From assembly GCA_947000775.1 (NCBI GenBank), contig CAMQGK010000567.1:25555001-25619000 (forward strand): a DNA stretch of 64,000 nt, given 5' to 3'. Shown here piece after piece: positions 1 through 10,935 of the stretch. This DNA is from Pterois miles. Lineage: Eukaryota > Chordata > Actinopteri > Perciformes > Scorpaenidae. Each line of letters starts with the position of its first letter. The stretch's first letter is position 1. Both the position numbers and the translations under genes were made by a program. The notes under the pieces are model-generated. The model worked only from the letters and a program-made list of their open reading frames with translations, was not told the origin of the DNA and made no database searches.

Positions 1-1206
1 CATCCATCTTTATTTAAACTCTATGGTAAAATACAACAAAGAGAGGCGTGAACATTAAAGTGACATGGTGACATTTCATCTCTGTCTTCTGTCTACTGTT
101 ATCCAAAGTTCTTGTTTCTTTCAAATGTATTATTACACATGTGAGTGGAGCAGAGAGCGAGAAGCCACTTTCTGTTTACAGATTTGGCTACATGGAAATG
201 AGCTTCACGCTCTCGTGTTTGAGAGATCAAAACAACAATCATCAGCAGCCATTGGATAGCTCTAATGCTAGACATTGCTGTCAGTGGTGCTTAATGGATT
301 AGGCTGGAGACATACCCTCGGGTTCAGCGTCTGAAGAGTTATTTTGAAAATAGCTTTCTCACAGCACTTCTTGACAGCTCTGCGAGGCTGTGGCTGGCCA
401 CCTCAAGAAATGCAGAGTAGGCAGGTTCAAATAATGTTATAAATATATAAATAAATGTTACGAAGGTAGAGGAGTTACTGTACTAGCAGCAGATTATTTC
501 AAACACTCATCCACAGTGTTAAATGAGACATGTCTCATGTTTGCCCTCCCGCTGAGCTGTCATGATGTCCTCGCTAAAAGTGGTTGAAGGCAGTGTGTTT
601 TTCAGCTATACAGCTTGCTCAACATTATGTTCTCCAGCATTGTGTGTTCCGGGTTGTTGTTTGATGAAAATATGTAATTTGTAAAGCTGATAAAGAGCAC
701 AAAAACACAAACATCAGGATGTTTGTAAGTACTAAATAATATTTATAGTACAGCAGTAGAGAAAAGATTACTGGCATAACCAACAGGTGCATAAAATTAA
801 TGTATGTAATAAAGATGGAACTACAAAAATATTGATGTATGATGATTTAATAGCATTTTTTGGTATATGCGCAATTTGCATCAAGAGAGTATAAAAGACT
901 TGTATGCATAAAAGACATTGGATCTCAAGGATTTTACTAAAAAGGAATGTTCTTGCAAAAATTTGCACCACAAGCTGTAACACAGCCAAAATGATCACCA
1001 AACTGAAAAAAATGAGAAAAATGTACTAAAATGCCTGAGGAGGGCATGAGGGTTCAGAGTATTATACACTGAGATGCTCACACTATGAGTCCCTGGGCAA
1101 AAAGCAGCTTCCTGAACGCCACTTCCTCTTAATTTCAATTGTGAAATGAAAATGTGAGGTGATTTGTGACTACTTGCGTTTAAACGTCCTCATAATTGTC
1201 TTCCAG
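1..1206. other. Upstream tex2 intron sequence, no gene seen
   Basis: This stretch precedes the first recognisable tex2 exon in the window and ends in a normal acceptor (TTCCAG at 1201-1206). It is AT-rich, the open frames are short, and none resembles a known protein. It is best read as the 3' part of a tex2 intron. The upstream tex2 exons, which would encode the N-terminal and membrane regions, lie before the window. Confidence 0.6.
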
Positions 1207-4200
1207 GGCTGGATGAACGAGACACACAGCTACGACCCTGAGACCTTCCACCCCTCCGTCACACACTCCGTCTACGTCACCCTGAAGGGGAGCCGGCTCC
1301 GCCTGGCGTACCCACGTGCCAACATCCCCCGGTGGGCGGCGTTTGACGAGGCGTCATACGAGGCTGCCTTTTTGCGTTCACGCACTTGCCAGCTGGCTAA
1401 CTGTAAGGTCAGTGCTTTATATATAAAATATTATGTAACACTTCATTTTGCAGGTGGTAATTAGGTGATAATTAGCAGGTAACCTATTTGAAATTTCTTT
1501 GGAATTGCTGCCAAATTACCCTGAATATTTACCTGAAAATTAATCAAAAATTACTTTATTATAAACATTGTTTAATAATAATTATATTCTGCTATTTCCC
1601 AAGAGATGGTAATTTATTTAATACATGCTTTATTTCCATGTCTGCTGATAAATAGATAATAATTAGCAAATAACTTCTTTGAAATTTCTTTAAAAACTCC
1701 CTGAATCATGACATTAGCTACCAGGTTACATTGATGTAGACAAGAGGTCACAATGGTGAGATTTGTTCATGATCAGATGTGTCTTTTAGTAGTTTTCCAC
1801 CTCCAATGAAGAGCAGCCACTTCTCATTTTAACCATGATATGCTATTTTAGCATATAATTTGGGAATAGTGAAATATTTAGAAATCATGATGCACATTGG
1901 TGGATTGTCTTCTGTGGCTTACAACTAATAAAGTCCAATAAAAACTTCCATGCATGTGAGAGATCGCGACCTCTGGCCTGGCCTCTCATCTCTCTGCACC
2001 TGCATTGTCATCTAACACGGAGGTGAAACACCAGGAGGATTACGACTGAGGTGATGATGCTCTGAATAAACTTGACCCGGCTGCCGTCCCAGCAGCATAT
2101 TGAGGCAGACAGCAGCAGCTGATAGAATAAAGCTAACACACAGTCGAATCAATGTGGGCAGCGCTCTGGCAGTGGCAATGTGTCAACACAATTTCTGGCC
2201 GCCCGCATCTTTTGTGGAAAGAAAACAGATTCAGATAAGCAGAAAATAAACATTCCTTTCTGTTGCTTTCTGTCCATCCCAGGTGTCTCTGTTGCCGCCT
2301 GGTTTGGCTCGCAAGAGGATCTGGAACAAGAAGTACCCGGTCTGCATCACGCTGGCTGAGGGGGAGGTAGAGGAGGAGAATGTGGTCGAAGGGCAGGAGG
2401 AGGAAGAAAAGGCTGAGAGACATACAGACCACCAGCTTCCTGTCACCCTGTACCTGTTTGGCCGCACAGGAAGAGAGAAGGAGGAGTGGTTCCAGCACTT
2501 CCTGTCGGCCTCCCGGGCTGGAGCCAAGAGCGGTGTAAGCGGGGAGGAGAACACAGGTGAGGAGAAGTTTCGATTCACAGAGGTTGGGAGCGTTTCAGCG
2601 ACACAACCTCCTTTTCTTAAACGTGCAGTCGAGTGCAGGACAGGTTGATGCTCGTGCAGACTTTTCACTTCGCATCTGTCTTTCCTCCGTCACTCAGAAA
2701 CACCATGTGGCGGAGACGCTGCTAAAGAAAGCACAGAGGAGCTGCACGATTTGCTGGCAGCTGTGAAAGCAAGAACGCTGTTGGAGTACAGCACCTACAT
2801 GACTCAACTGATTGGCTCGCAGAGCTGCAGTCCCACCCCCAGCCCCTGCCATAGCGACAAGGGAAGCCCCACAACCCACAAGGTCAATGAGCAACACTTT
2901 TATTTCAGTTCTTATTCCCAGGAATATGGATGCTTCGTCACGTGTCAGTGTTAGATACAGACGCTTAAGGCGTCCTTTACTGTTGGTCTGAGACACTCTG
3001 GTCTTTCCATTAACTTCAATGTAAACCCACCTTCGTCAACAATAGGCTACAATATTTTGGCATCATTAGGCAAAAAATGCATAATAACTTTTCAGCGTGT
3101 TGTAATTCAAGTGTTCTGAGAGAAGACTAGACTTCTGCACCTCCTCATGGCTGTTTTCATGCCTAAAAAACATCTAGGTCTGACAGTATCACAGTATGAG
3201 GAGTTGGGATGACAATGTGTTGTTTATTTAGCTTTTAGATGTAATATCAGGTCTCGCATCACAGCTGGAGGCTGTAAATGGATGTAAATGCTCCACAGGT
3301 TTCATTTACAGTGTGAGCAGGTAGCCGACCTTTGTCTCTGCTCTACTTACCCTATGCATGTCATGCTAATGCTCTACATACCTCCCATTGATCAGAGCTG
3401 GTCAATATCAGCTCCTGTTCCGCTGTTCAGCAGGATGCTGGCTCAGCTAAACAACATCCCTGCTGACTAGACTAAATGTCAATGTGCAGAAATATCAGGT
3501 GTCACCTGGCTGGAAGGATATTAAGGAACTGACTGCAGCTGCTAATCCTGGTTTGGGTGGTTTGAGGTTGGCACCCACATAAAGACAGTCTGTCCTGGTA
3601 TTTAGAGGAAGAAGAAAGTTGGCATAAATTATCTTGCACCTCGGTCGGGACTCATTGCTCTGTTCGTCCTCGCAGATTTACAATGAAGAGCATGGACCTG
3701 GGGGTCAAGCTGGAGTTGAGCCCAGTGCAGGTTCAGGGGCGGAGGGACACTCTGCAGAGGGCCAGCCCACCTGGGTGAACTCCCTGGTGGGACGGATCTT
3801 CTGGGACTTCCTGCGGGAGAAGTACTGGACCGATCAGGTGGCGCACAAGATCCAGAAGAAACTCAGCAAGATCAAGGTGAGGGTGAATGAGGATGGTGAT
3901 CGGTTTAACTGTTGCTCCTTGTTTTTTATCAAACCTCCAAGGAAGAGTGCTGGGCATTGATGCCAATTTTTGTAGTGGCCAAATGGCGGTGTGGACTTAG
4001 TTTAGGGTTAGGGTTAGGATAAGTTTAGGCTATGGGGTAAGATTAGGGTAAGGGTTAGTTTTTGGGTAAGGTAAGGGTAAGGGTTAGGATTAGGATAAGG
4101 GTTAGGGTAAGGGTTAGGTTTAAGTTAAGGTTAGGGTAAGGGTTGGGTTAGGCAAGTAGCACTTACAGCTAGGGTTAGAGTAAGTCTCCAGGAAATGAAT

Positions 4201-4229
4201 GGAAGTCAATGTAGCGAGCAGGGGGAACC

Positions 4230-4328
<99 letters not shown>

Positions 4329-4477
4329 ATGAGAGTCTGCTGATAATGCACTCCCTCTGGTTCCAGAGGTGGGAGTGAGTAGAGGAGCACTGATGGTGCT
4401 GCAGCATCTCATTACTCATTTCCTGCTCTCCTCTTTGACTCACACCATCTGTTTTACTGCCTCACTCCTCTGTCCTT

Positions 4478-4523
<46 letters not shown>

Positions 4524-7500
4524 TGCAGGTTCCCCCTGTAATTATCTTCCTCTGTGGAGCCTCTATTTGTTTTACACAGATTTCATTTAGGATTTTTTTT
4601 TTTTTTTTTTTTTTCCCGTCAGACGTGAACGCAGCATGTTTACTAATTAAAGGTGTTGTTTGTCTCCTTACAAGTTGCCGTACTTCATGAATGAGCTGAC
4701 TCTGGCAGATCTGGACATGGGCACTTGTCTACCTCAAGTCCTCAGCACCTCCTCACCTACGCTGGACCGCAGAGGTATACAGCTGTGTGCAGTTACACTC
4801 ACACATGTTGGATAACTAATTCATCTATACACGCTCTTGCTAGAGATGTGGCTTAAAGCATCGCTGTGCCAGACTAAAGCCCCACAGAGCTGCTGGCTTG
4901 GCTGTTTCTCTTCTGCACCACTTTACAGTGGTGTGGACTTGAGTCACATGACTTTTTCCTCATCTGATGAGAGGGTCACACTGTGAAGGACAGAGAGTTT
5001 TGCATCCTGTACAGATTGTAAATTTGTGATTTGTGATATTGGGGTATACAAATAAGATTGACTTGACTTGGAGTCACAAATTTGATGACTGGACTCGACA
5101 AAATTAAAAAAGACTTGCAACAGGACTTTGACTTTAACACCAATGACATGTGACTTCACTTGGACTTGAAATTCATTTTGTGAATCAACGTTAAAGCTAT
5201 TTATTCCCAGCAAGTCAACACTTTGTTTAAACCAGTCCGGCAGCATCCAATCAAGTTGAAGGAGAAATTCATGAAGGACTACCATTACATGATTAAACGG
5301 CGTGAATTTGTGGCTAAATTGTCATAGAAATAGTCGGTGGTCATGTTTATAATGTTAAATCCAGTGGTACATGTTCACCGGTTCCAGCGAGGACACTGGG
5401 GGACGTGCTGCGGTACCCAACTGGCCGTTCAAGCGGTGACGAACCCTATCGTTGAATGCACCTGATTGGTCCCTGGCGATCTGCTTGTAAACTTTCCGTC
5501 TAAACAATCCACCAAAATCTACTTCTGAAAACATTTGAAGTGAGAAATTGTTATGGTTTTGGCACAAAATGGTGGACCCAAATGCAGCCAAAAATCCAGT
5601 ATTTATCTAGCGCTTTTCTAGTCCTCCGACCACTCAAAGCGCTTTACACTACATGTCATCAGTATTCACTCATTCACACACACATTCGTACACTGATGGC
5701 AGAGGCTGCCATGCAAGGTGCCAACCTGCCCATCAGGATCTAATCTAAATACTCATTCACAAACCGATGGCTAAGCCTTTGGAAGCAATTTGGGGTTGTT
5801 CAAGGACACGTCGACATGTGACCGGAGCAGCCGGAGATCGAACCGACTTTGGTGGACGACCTGCTCTACCCTCTGAACCACAGCCGGCCACCAACAGTTT
5901 CTACCTTTCTTCTCTCAGATACAAACCTGCAGTCAGCTTAGGCCATGATCTCATTTGTTTCATTACAAAGTTTGCCTTCCATTGTCTGCTTCCTAAGAGA
6001 TTAGCAATCCTCTTGGCCTTGACTAAGCTTAAGTGACAATAACATGCCAGAGCTATCCTCCACTGGTCTAATGTCCCTTCTGCAACAACAAGCCAGATCT
6101 AGAAGAGATGTTGGCTTGTTAAGAGAGCTGATCTGATCTGATCTTACCTGTAAGCTGTTTTGTTTCTCTGTTATCCCCAAGGCCTGTGGCTGGAGCTGGA
6201 GGTGGTGTACACAGGCTGCCTTCAGATGACCCTGGAGACTAAGATGAACCTGTGCAAACTGGGTAAAGATGGAGAGGATGAGGCTCACAGTGTTCTAGAG
6301 ACCCAGCAAGTGGGGTGAGGCCCATCTCTGCTTTTATATATTCCTAAACAGATAAAGAATGTGGAGGTTGTTGTAACCATGCTTAACGAGGAATGAGTCT
6401 GCTAAGCTCAGCAGTTTGCATTAATAGATACCACTGGTGTGTTTTTTCAGCTCTAAGCCCAGACTGTGTATACTGGCTGATAGCGACGAAGAGTCATCTA
6501 GCGCCGGTTCGTCTGATGAAGAGGACGTCCCCCTCTCTGAGCCGCAGGGGCCTCTGGGAGACAAGAGCACAGTGGTTGCAGCCGAAGGGTAAATTATGCT
6601 ACATATATCAAGTACATCATGGATCATGGGTCGCCACTGTCTTATTATGCACCAAAAACTGAACTTCCATAGCCTCCACCATTTCTGAAACGTCAACAAA
6701 CACGTGACAAGTTGTGAACTCTGAGCTTTCAGAAACCTTCCACTTACGAGGTTGTGAAGACGACAAGAGGGAGGCGTTCATATGGACTCCTCTCATAAAC
6801 ACAGTAAACACGACCCCTTTTGAAGGCACCATCTTAAGTTACTGTCGCCGTCTAGAAGCCACAGAGGCTGACAGTTTAGCAAGCTATCAAGTGGGTGACA
6901 AAATGCAGGAAATGCAAAGACATGTTGACAGAGGAGAAAGATGAGGCTGCTGGGAATATCAACATTTTCTTCAGACATATTATAAAATTAGGGAAACAAG
7001 ATATGACCAAATTTACAATATTAAGTTATTATGCACTGAAAAATTACCTTCAGTTTAATAAACACATCGTTAACTCTGAGCTTTCAGAAACTTTCCACCC
7101 ATGAATACCACAAGAGGGGGGCGTTCATAGGGACTCCTCTCGGGAAACATTTGATTTGGCCCGGCAGGAAAATCACAGGTGGACCTAACGATGATGGGAA
7201 TGCAGCGCAGCATCGTTAAGTCCACCTGTGATTTTCCTGCTGCACCAGCTTCCTGTCAGAGTATCTTTGTCTCTGTGTGCATCCTCCCTTTACAAAAGAT
7301 AATATAAAAGCTTTCCACCCACTTAGATCTATGCAGTATTTCACTAGGTTCTTTAATACTAAGCTTTTGGTCTGACAGACTGCATGTTACCGTAGGTTAT
7401 TTCCCAGTAGCTGGAATTTATTTAATACATTTCCAAGAAAAGAATACAAAGTTAAATGACATGCTTTATTTCCATGCTTGCTGACAAATAGATCATTCGC

Positions 7501-9566
7501 AAATGAATTATTTCTTTAAAAACTCCCTGAATCATGATGTTAGCTTCCAGGTTACATCGATGTAGACGATAAGTCACAGAAACCACCAGAAGTTGAAAAT
7601 GCTGAAGGTTTCAGTGTCCCCAAAGATTCACAGCCTGATCCTTCATGTCCTGATCCTTCTTCCAGGCACACTGGTGGTAGCACAAGTAGGAAGATCTTGA
7701 GATTTGTGGACAAGATAGCAAAGTCCAAATACTTCCAGAGAGCCACCGAGAACGAGTACATCAGGAAGAAGATAGCTGAGGTGTCCAACATGCCTCTTAT
7801 GCTCAGCGTCGAGGTCCTGGAGCTCTCTGGTACTCTGGCTGTCAACATCCCGCCTCCCCCTACTGACAGGATATGGTACTGACTTTACTTGTTCTCATCA
7901 TTTCATACCATAAACACAATCTTTCTTCCTCACACAGTCTTTTCCTCCTTTGTCTTCTCAGGTACAGTTTCCAGGTGCCTCCCAGGTTAGACCTTCATGT
8001 GCGACCCACACTCGGGGAGAGGGAGGTCACCTTCACTCACGTCACTGAGTGGATCGAGAAAAAACTGCAGTGTGAGTTCCAGGTCAGTTAAACGGTGAAT
8101 CTGTCGAATCGATGCACAGAAAAAGATCAAATGAACAATCTACTCTGTGAAGGTATAAGAGGAGTAAACAGAGAGAAGAACAGTGAGCTCTAACTTTTAA
8201 TTATTCCCCTAATTATTAAAGGAACAGTGTGAAACAATTCATCTATTAGCAGAAATATAACATTCATAACTATGTTTTTATGAGTGTAAAATCACCTGAA
8301 ACTAAGACTTGTTGTGTTTTAGTTAGCTTTGAAGGGTTCACTTCAAGGAGTCCGCCCAAGCCCCCAGGAAGAGCGCCGGTCATTGATGCCAACTTTCGTA
8401 GTGGCTACACAGTGGTACTACAACTTCCATGTCTCGACCCAAAAAGGCTTTTTCCCATCGATTTACATTGAGAAAGAGATGTCTGTAACTTCATGTGGCA
8501 CTGAGTAACTTTCATAAGAATGATCAGGGCCCTGCCTCCAACACTGTATCCAGTTCCCTTTATACATCCATGCAGTAGCCCAGAACGGACAAATACTGGC
8601 TTTAGAGAGAGCCTTTTGTGTTTTTGTTACCTGAAGGCCACTGTAGTTCTCCGACACGCTTCTTAAACTCAGGTAACTGCTTGATCAGTGCTCCTCGGCA
8701 CTGGAGACGACACACGGGGTACACCTGTTGTGTTACCTTTGGACAAACCAGGAGCGGTGTGTCAATATACGCTTGTTACACGCATAGTGTCCTGTCAAAA
8801 TAAACTTTGGTTTTCACAGAAAGTTAGGTTTAGGATACCGACTCACATGAAAAAATAAGTCAACGTTAATTTTAGTTTCACATAGGACATTAAGGCTGGT
8901 CTCCTGGTTGAAAGTCTTGTGTTTGTTTGACCCATCCAGCTCCTCTCTTGCTCCCTGAGCTGACTCTCACATTATTAATATTACATAACTTGCACCAACC
9001 TGTGCATAATACCATGGGTGGGTTTACATTGGAGTTAGCTGAAAGCTGGGGTCATCACATATTGTTGCTAAAGGGTGTCTCTCATGGATGTATTAAGCGT
9101 ACTGAATCTAGCGTTGGAGGCGGGGCCCAGTTCACGAAAAATGATGCATGAAGTCAAAATGCCTGGATACCTTCTGAACACTGAAAAGTGGCTTCAGCAA
9201 CCGCCCCTCTTCCTGGAGGGTTGCTGCATCCATGCATTGGTTTCCATTGCCAACGGGTGCTTACCAATCAGCAGTATTTGAGAATGGGTTGCTTGGAAAG
9301 GGGGGAGTAAGATGAGGGGTACTCAGTTGGTTGCTGTCTGCAACCACACCACTAGATGCTACCAAATCCTACTTACTGTACCTTTAAAGATGGTGTTGTT
9401 GTGCTTTACCGCTCAACAGAAAGTGCTTGTGATGCCCAATATGGATGATCTCTATCTGCCCCTGATGACATCTGGCCTGGACAACCCACCTGCCTCCCAC
9501 CAATCCTCAATCCAGTCCTCATCCCACCAGTCCTCCATGGAGTCCCAGGAGTACCTGTCAGAGTAG
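1207..9566 (+). CDS. tex2: Testis-expressed protein 2 (TEX2), SMP-domain lipid-transfer protein, 3' part
   Basis: TEX2 is an ER-membrane protein that carries lipids at membrane contact sites through an SMP domain. Ten exons join in frame: 1207-1407, 2283-2556, 2698-2882, 3676-3876, 4675-4774, 6182-6314, 6451-6588, 7666-7875, 7962-8082 and 9420-9566, giving 569 residues and a TAG stop. The first exons carry a PH-like segment (LYLFGRTGREKEEWFQHFL). The SMP domain starts near PTWVNSLVGRIFWDFLREKY and continues through LPYFMNELTLADLDMG. It is interrupted by an acidic Ser-rich loop (ADSDEESSSAGSSDEED) and resumes at RKILRFVDKIAKSKYFQ, NIPPPPTDRIWY and EWIEKKLQ. The tail KVLVMPNMDDLYLPLM is typical of TEX2. 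The 5' end is outside the window. A polyadenylation signal lies at about 10038. It could be a tex2-like duplicate instead of the main tex2; family identity is sure, paralogue is not. Confidence 0.88.
1424..1760. repeat. MITE-family copy in tex2 intron
   Basis: Just after the exon ending at 1407 begins sequence shared with 7380-7565 and 10119-10400. The shared blocks include CCTATTTGAAATTTCTTTGG, GGTAATTTATTTAATAC and AATAGATAATAATTAGCAAA. This is a partial copy of the foldback element seen complete at 10119-10780. The central hairpin is missing here. Confidence 0.6.
3935..4215. repeat. Degenerate TTAGGG-like array inside a dispersed repeat
   Basis: From 3997 to 4165 the + strand consists of GGTTAGG, GGTAAGG and GGTTAGGAT variants, a decayed telomere-like hexamer/heptamer array inside a tex2 intron. 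It is embedded in a repeat whose left edge (GAAGAGTGCTGGGCATTGAT) recurs at 8369-8400. It is an interstitial array, not a chromosome end, because genes continue on both sides. Confidence 0.6.
4234..4325. repeat. (TG)n microsatellite
   Basis: About 45 uninterrupted TG dinucleotides in the tex2 intron between exons 3676-3876 and 4675-4774. Confidence 0.97.
4479..4519. repeat. (CA)n microsatellite
   Basis: About 20 CA dinucleotides, 150 bp from the TG tract and its complement in strand sense. The two tracts could fold onto each other. A poly-T run follows at 4593-4615. Confidence 0.97.
4990..5290. repeat. GACTTG-rich dispersed repeat
   Basis: The sequence is built from recurring GACTTG, GGACTTG and GAGTCACAA words, the style of a low-complexity interspersed repeat common in teleosts. 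No gene is seen in the tex2 intron around it. Confidence 0.5.
5590..5893 (-). repeat. tRNA-derived SINE-like element
   Basis: Read on the minus strand the element begins with a tRNA-like head: an A-box-like GGTTCAGAGGGTAGAGC and a B-box-like GGTTCGATCTCC. The body, in + strand terms, contains AGCGCTTTACACTAC and TGATGGCAGAGGCTGCCATG. The layout fits an old SINE family widely dispersed in teleosts. It lies in the tex2 intron 4775-6181. Confidence 0.65.
6706..7142. repeat. Pair of direct repeats in tex2 intron
   Basis: Two blocks of about 80-95 bp, at 6706-6800 and 7065-7142, share AACTCTGAGCTTTCAGAAAC, CTTTCCAC, CAAGAGGG and GGCGTTCAT. They are about 360 bp apart in the intron 6589-7665. They are probably two copies of a small dispersed repeat. 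Confidence 0.55.
7163..7241. repeat. Near-perfect hairpin, centre of a foldback MITE
   Basis: The arms GCAGGAAAATCACAGGTGGA and its complement TCCACCTGTGATTTTCCTGC, plus TAACGATG/CATCGTTA, pair around GATGGGAATGCAGCGCAG-type sequence. The same hairpin recurs at 10417-10532 with a longer inner arm. It is flanked on the right (7380-7565) by the same MITE sequence as the other copy. Confidence 0.85.
7380..7565. repeat. MITE right half abutting tex2 exon 8
   Basis: Contains the family words TATTTCCCAGTAGCTGG, CATGCTTTATTTCCATG and TTTCTTTAAAAACTCCCTGA. It ends close to GGTTACATCGATGTAGAC, which also ends the copy at 1628-1745. The tex2 exon chosen here begins about 100 bp further on at 7666. Confidence 0.6.
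8290..9400. repeat. Repeat-rich tex2 intron 8083-9419
   Basis: There is no gene here besides the host intron. At 8369-8400 it shares GAAGAGCGCCGGTCATTGAT-type sequence with 3945-3965. The right part (about 9300-9390) resembles repeat tails dispersed in fish introns. Open frames are short and not protein-like. Confidence 0.4.
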
Positions 9567-10118
9567 TGCCCCTTTGAGACCACAGATGGGATGTTGATGT
9601 GCAGCTATTGTTGTGAATTTCTGCTGGATTCTGAGGCTGCTGCCGCTGGGAACCGGCTTGGTGTTTATCCTGAGTGTGTTGGTTGTAACCAGTGCTGGAT
9701 AAAGATGCCTCTGAAGCAACCTTGAGCACGGCGGCGACCTCGGGACTGTGAGAGAGGCGGACTGTGAGAGCGCCATTGAAATGTGAAGACTACTACTGTG
9801 AAGACAAGTGTACGCCAGATAGAAAAATTTCTTTATTTGATGCCAACACTGATAAAAGATGCAAAAACTGGATTTTACTGCATGTCAAAACAAGGTGTTG
9901 CTGATGACTGAACAAACTATCCGTCCATTTTCTAAACCACTGATCCCGTCACACGACGATGATACTGATGTTTATGTTCAATCCAGCTACTGTGGTGCAT
10001 GTTATTTCTTTCTATAATGCTCATGGATTTATCAGTGAATAAAAACCTGTTCGAGACTTTAAATCTGTGTTTATTGTTGAACTTAAGTTGCAGTTAAACA
10101 CAAACACACAGCATTTAT

Positions 10119-10780
10119 GGGTAACGCTTCTTTTTACAGGTCTGCAAATTTCATGCTAATAATTAGCAAGTAACCTATTTGAAATTTCTTTGGAATTACT
10201 GACAAATTATTTACCTCAACATTCATCAAAATGACATTATTATAAACATTATTTAATAATTATATTCACTATTTCCCAATAGCTGGTAATTTATTTCATA
10301 CTTTTCCAGGAAAAGAATATAAAGTTGACTGATATGCTTTATTTTCATGTCTGCTGGTAAATAGATAATAATTAGCAAATAACTTGTTTGAAATTTCTTT
10401 AAAACTTGACTTGGCCCAGCAGGAAAATCACAGATGGACTTAACGACCTTAACGATGCTCCTCTCTGATGATGGGAATGCAGTGCAGCATCGTTAAGGTC
10501 GTTAAGTCCACCTGTGATTGTCCTGCTGCACCAGGTAACTGTCAGAGTATCTTTGTGTCTCTGTGTTTAAAGACTCTGGCAGTTTGGTCCAAGTTTAACT
10601 GCCATTTTCTCATGTACACAACAGAAACTACTGAGAAACGTGGAAGATTAACATGCAGTTAAAGCTGCAATTAATCAATGCTGATAAAAAGTAATTTTCC
10701 AAAGAACTTTCAAATAGGCTACTTGCTAATTATCACTTGATTACCATAAAATATGCAGACCTGTAAAATGAATGAACACC
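10119..10780. mobile_element. Complete non-autonomous foldback element (MITE)
   Basis: Located between the 3' ends of tex2 and rpl3l. The left end (TTTTTACAGGTCTGCAAATT) and right end, complement-reversed (CATTTTACAGGTCTGCATAT), form long imperfect terminal inverted repeats. These continue through TAATTAGCAAGTA and CCTATTTGAAA for about 80 bp on each side. A strong hairpin sits in the middle at 10417-10532. No coding frame is present, so any transposase would act in trans. Related partial copies are at 1424-1760 and 7163-7565. Confidence 0.75.
10417..10532. repeat. Central hairpin of the MITE
   Basis: The arms begin CAGCAGGAAAATCACAG and end CTGTGATTGTCCTGCTG. The inner arm includes GGACTTAACGACCTTAACGA and its complement. 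It matches the hairpin at 7163-7241 except that the inner TTAACGACC step is duplicated here. Confidence 0.85.
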
Positions 10781-10935
10781 GCTGCTAAACAATGGCAATA
10801 TTAACATTACTGTCCAAGTCTAGAAGCCATAGATTATCACCTAATTACCATGAGATTTATGCTAATTTACATGGCACAACAACAACACAGTATAATTGAA
10901 ACTTAGTTTTATTATTTTGAGAGAAGCTAATTGAT

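Noticed and set aside
4120..4443. Minus-strand frames of His-Thr repeats
   Set aside because: They are translations of the TG microsatellite, not genes.
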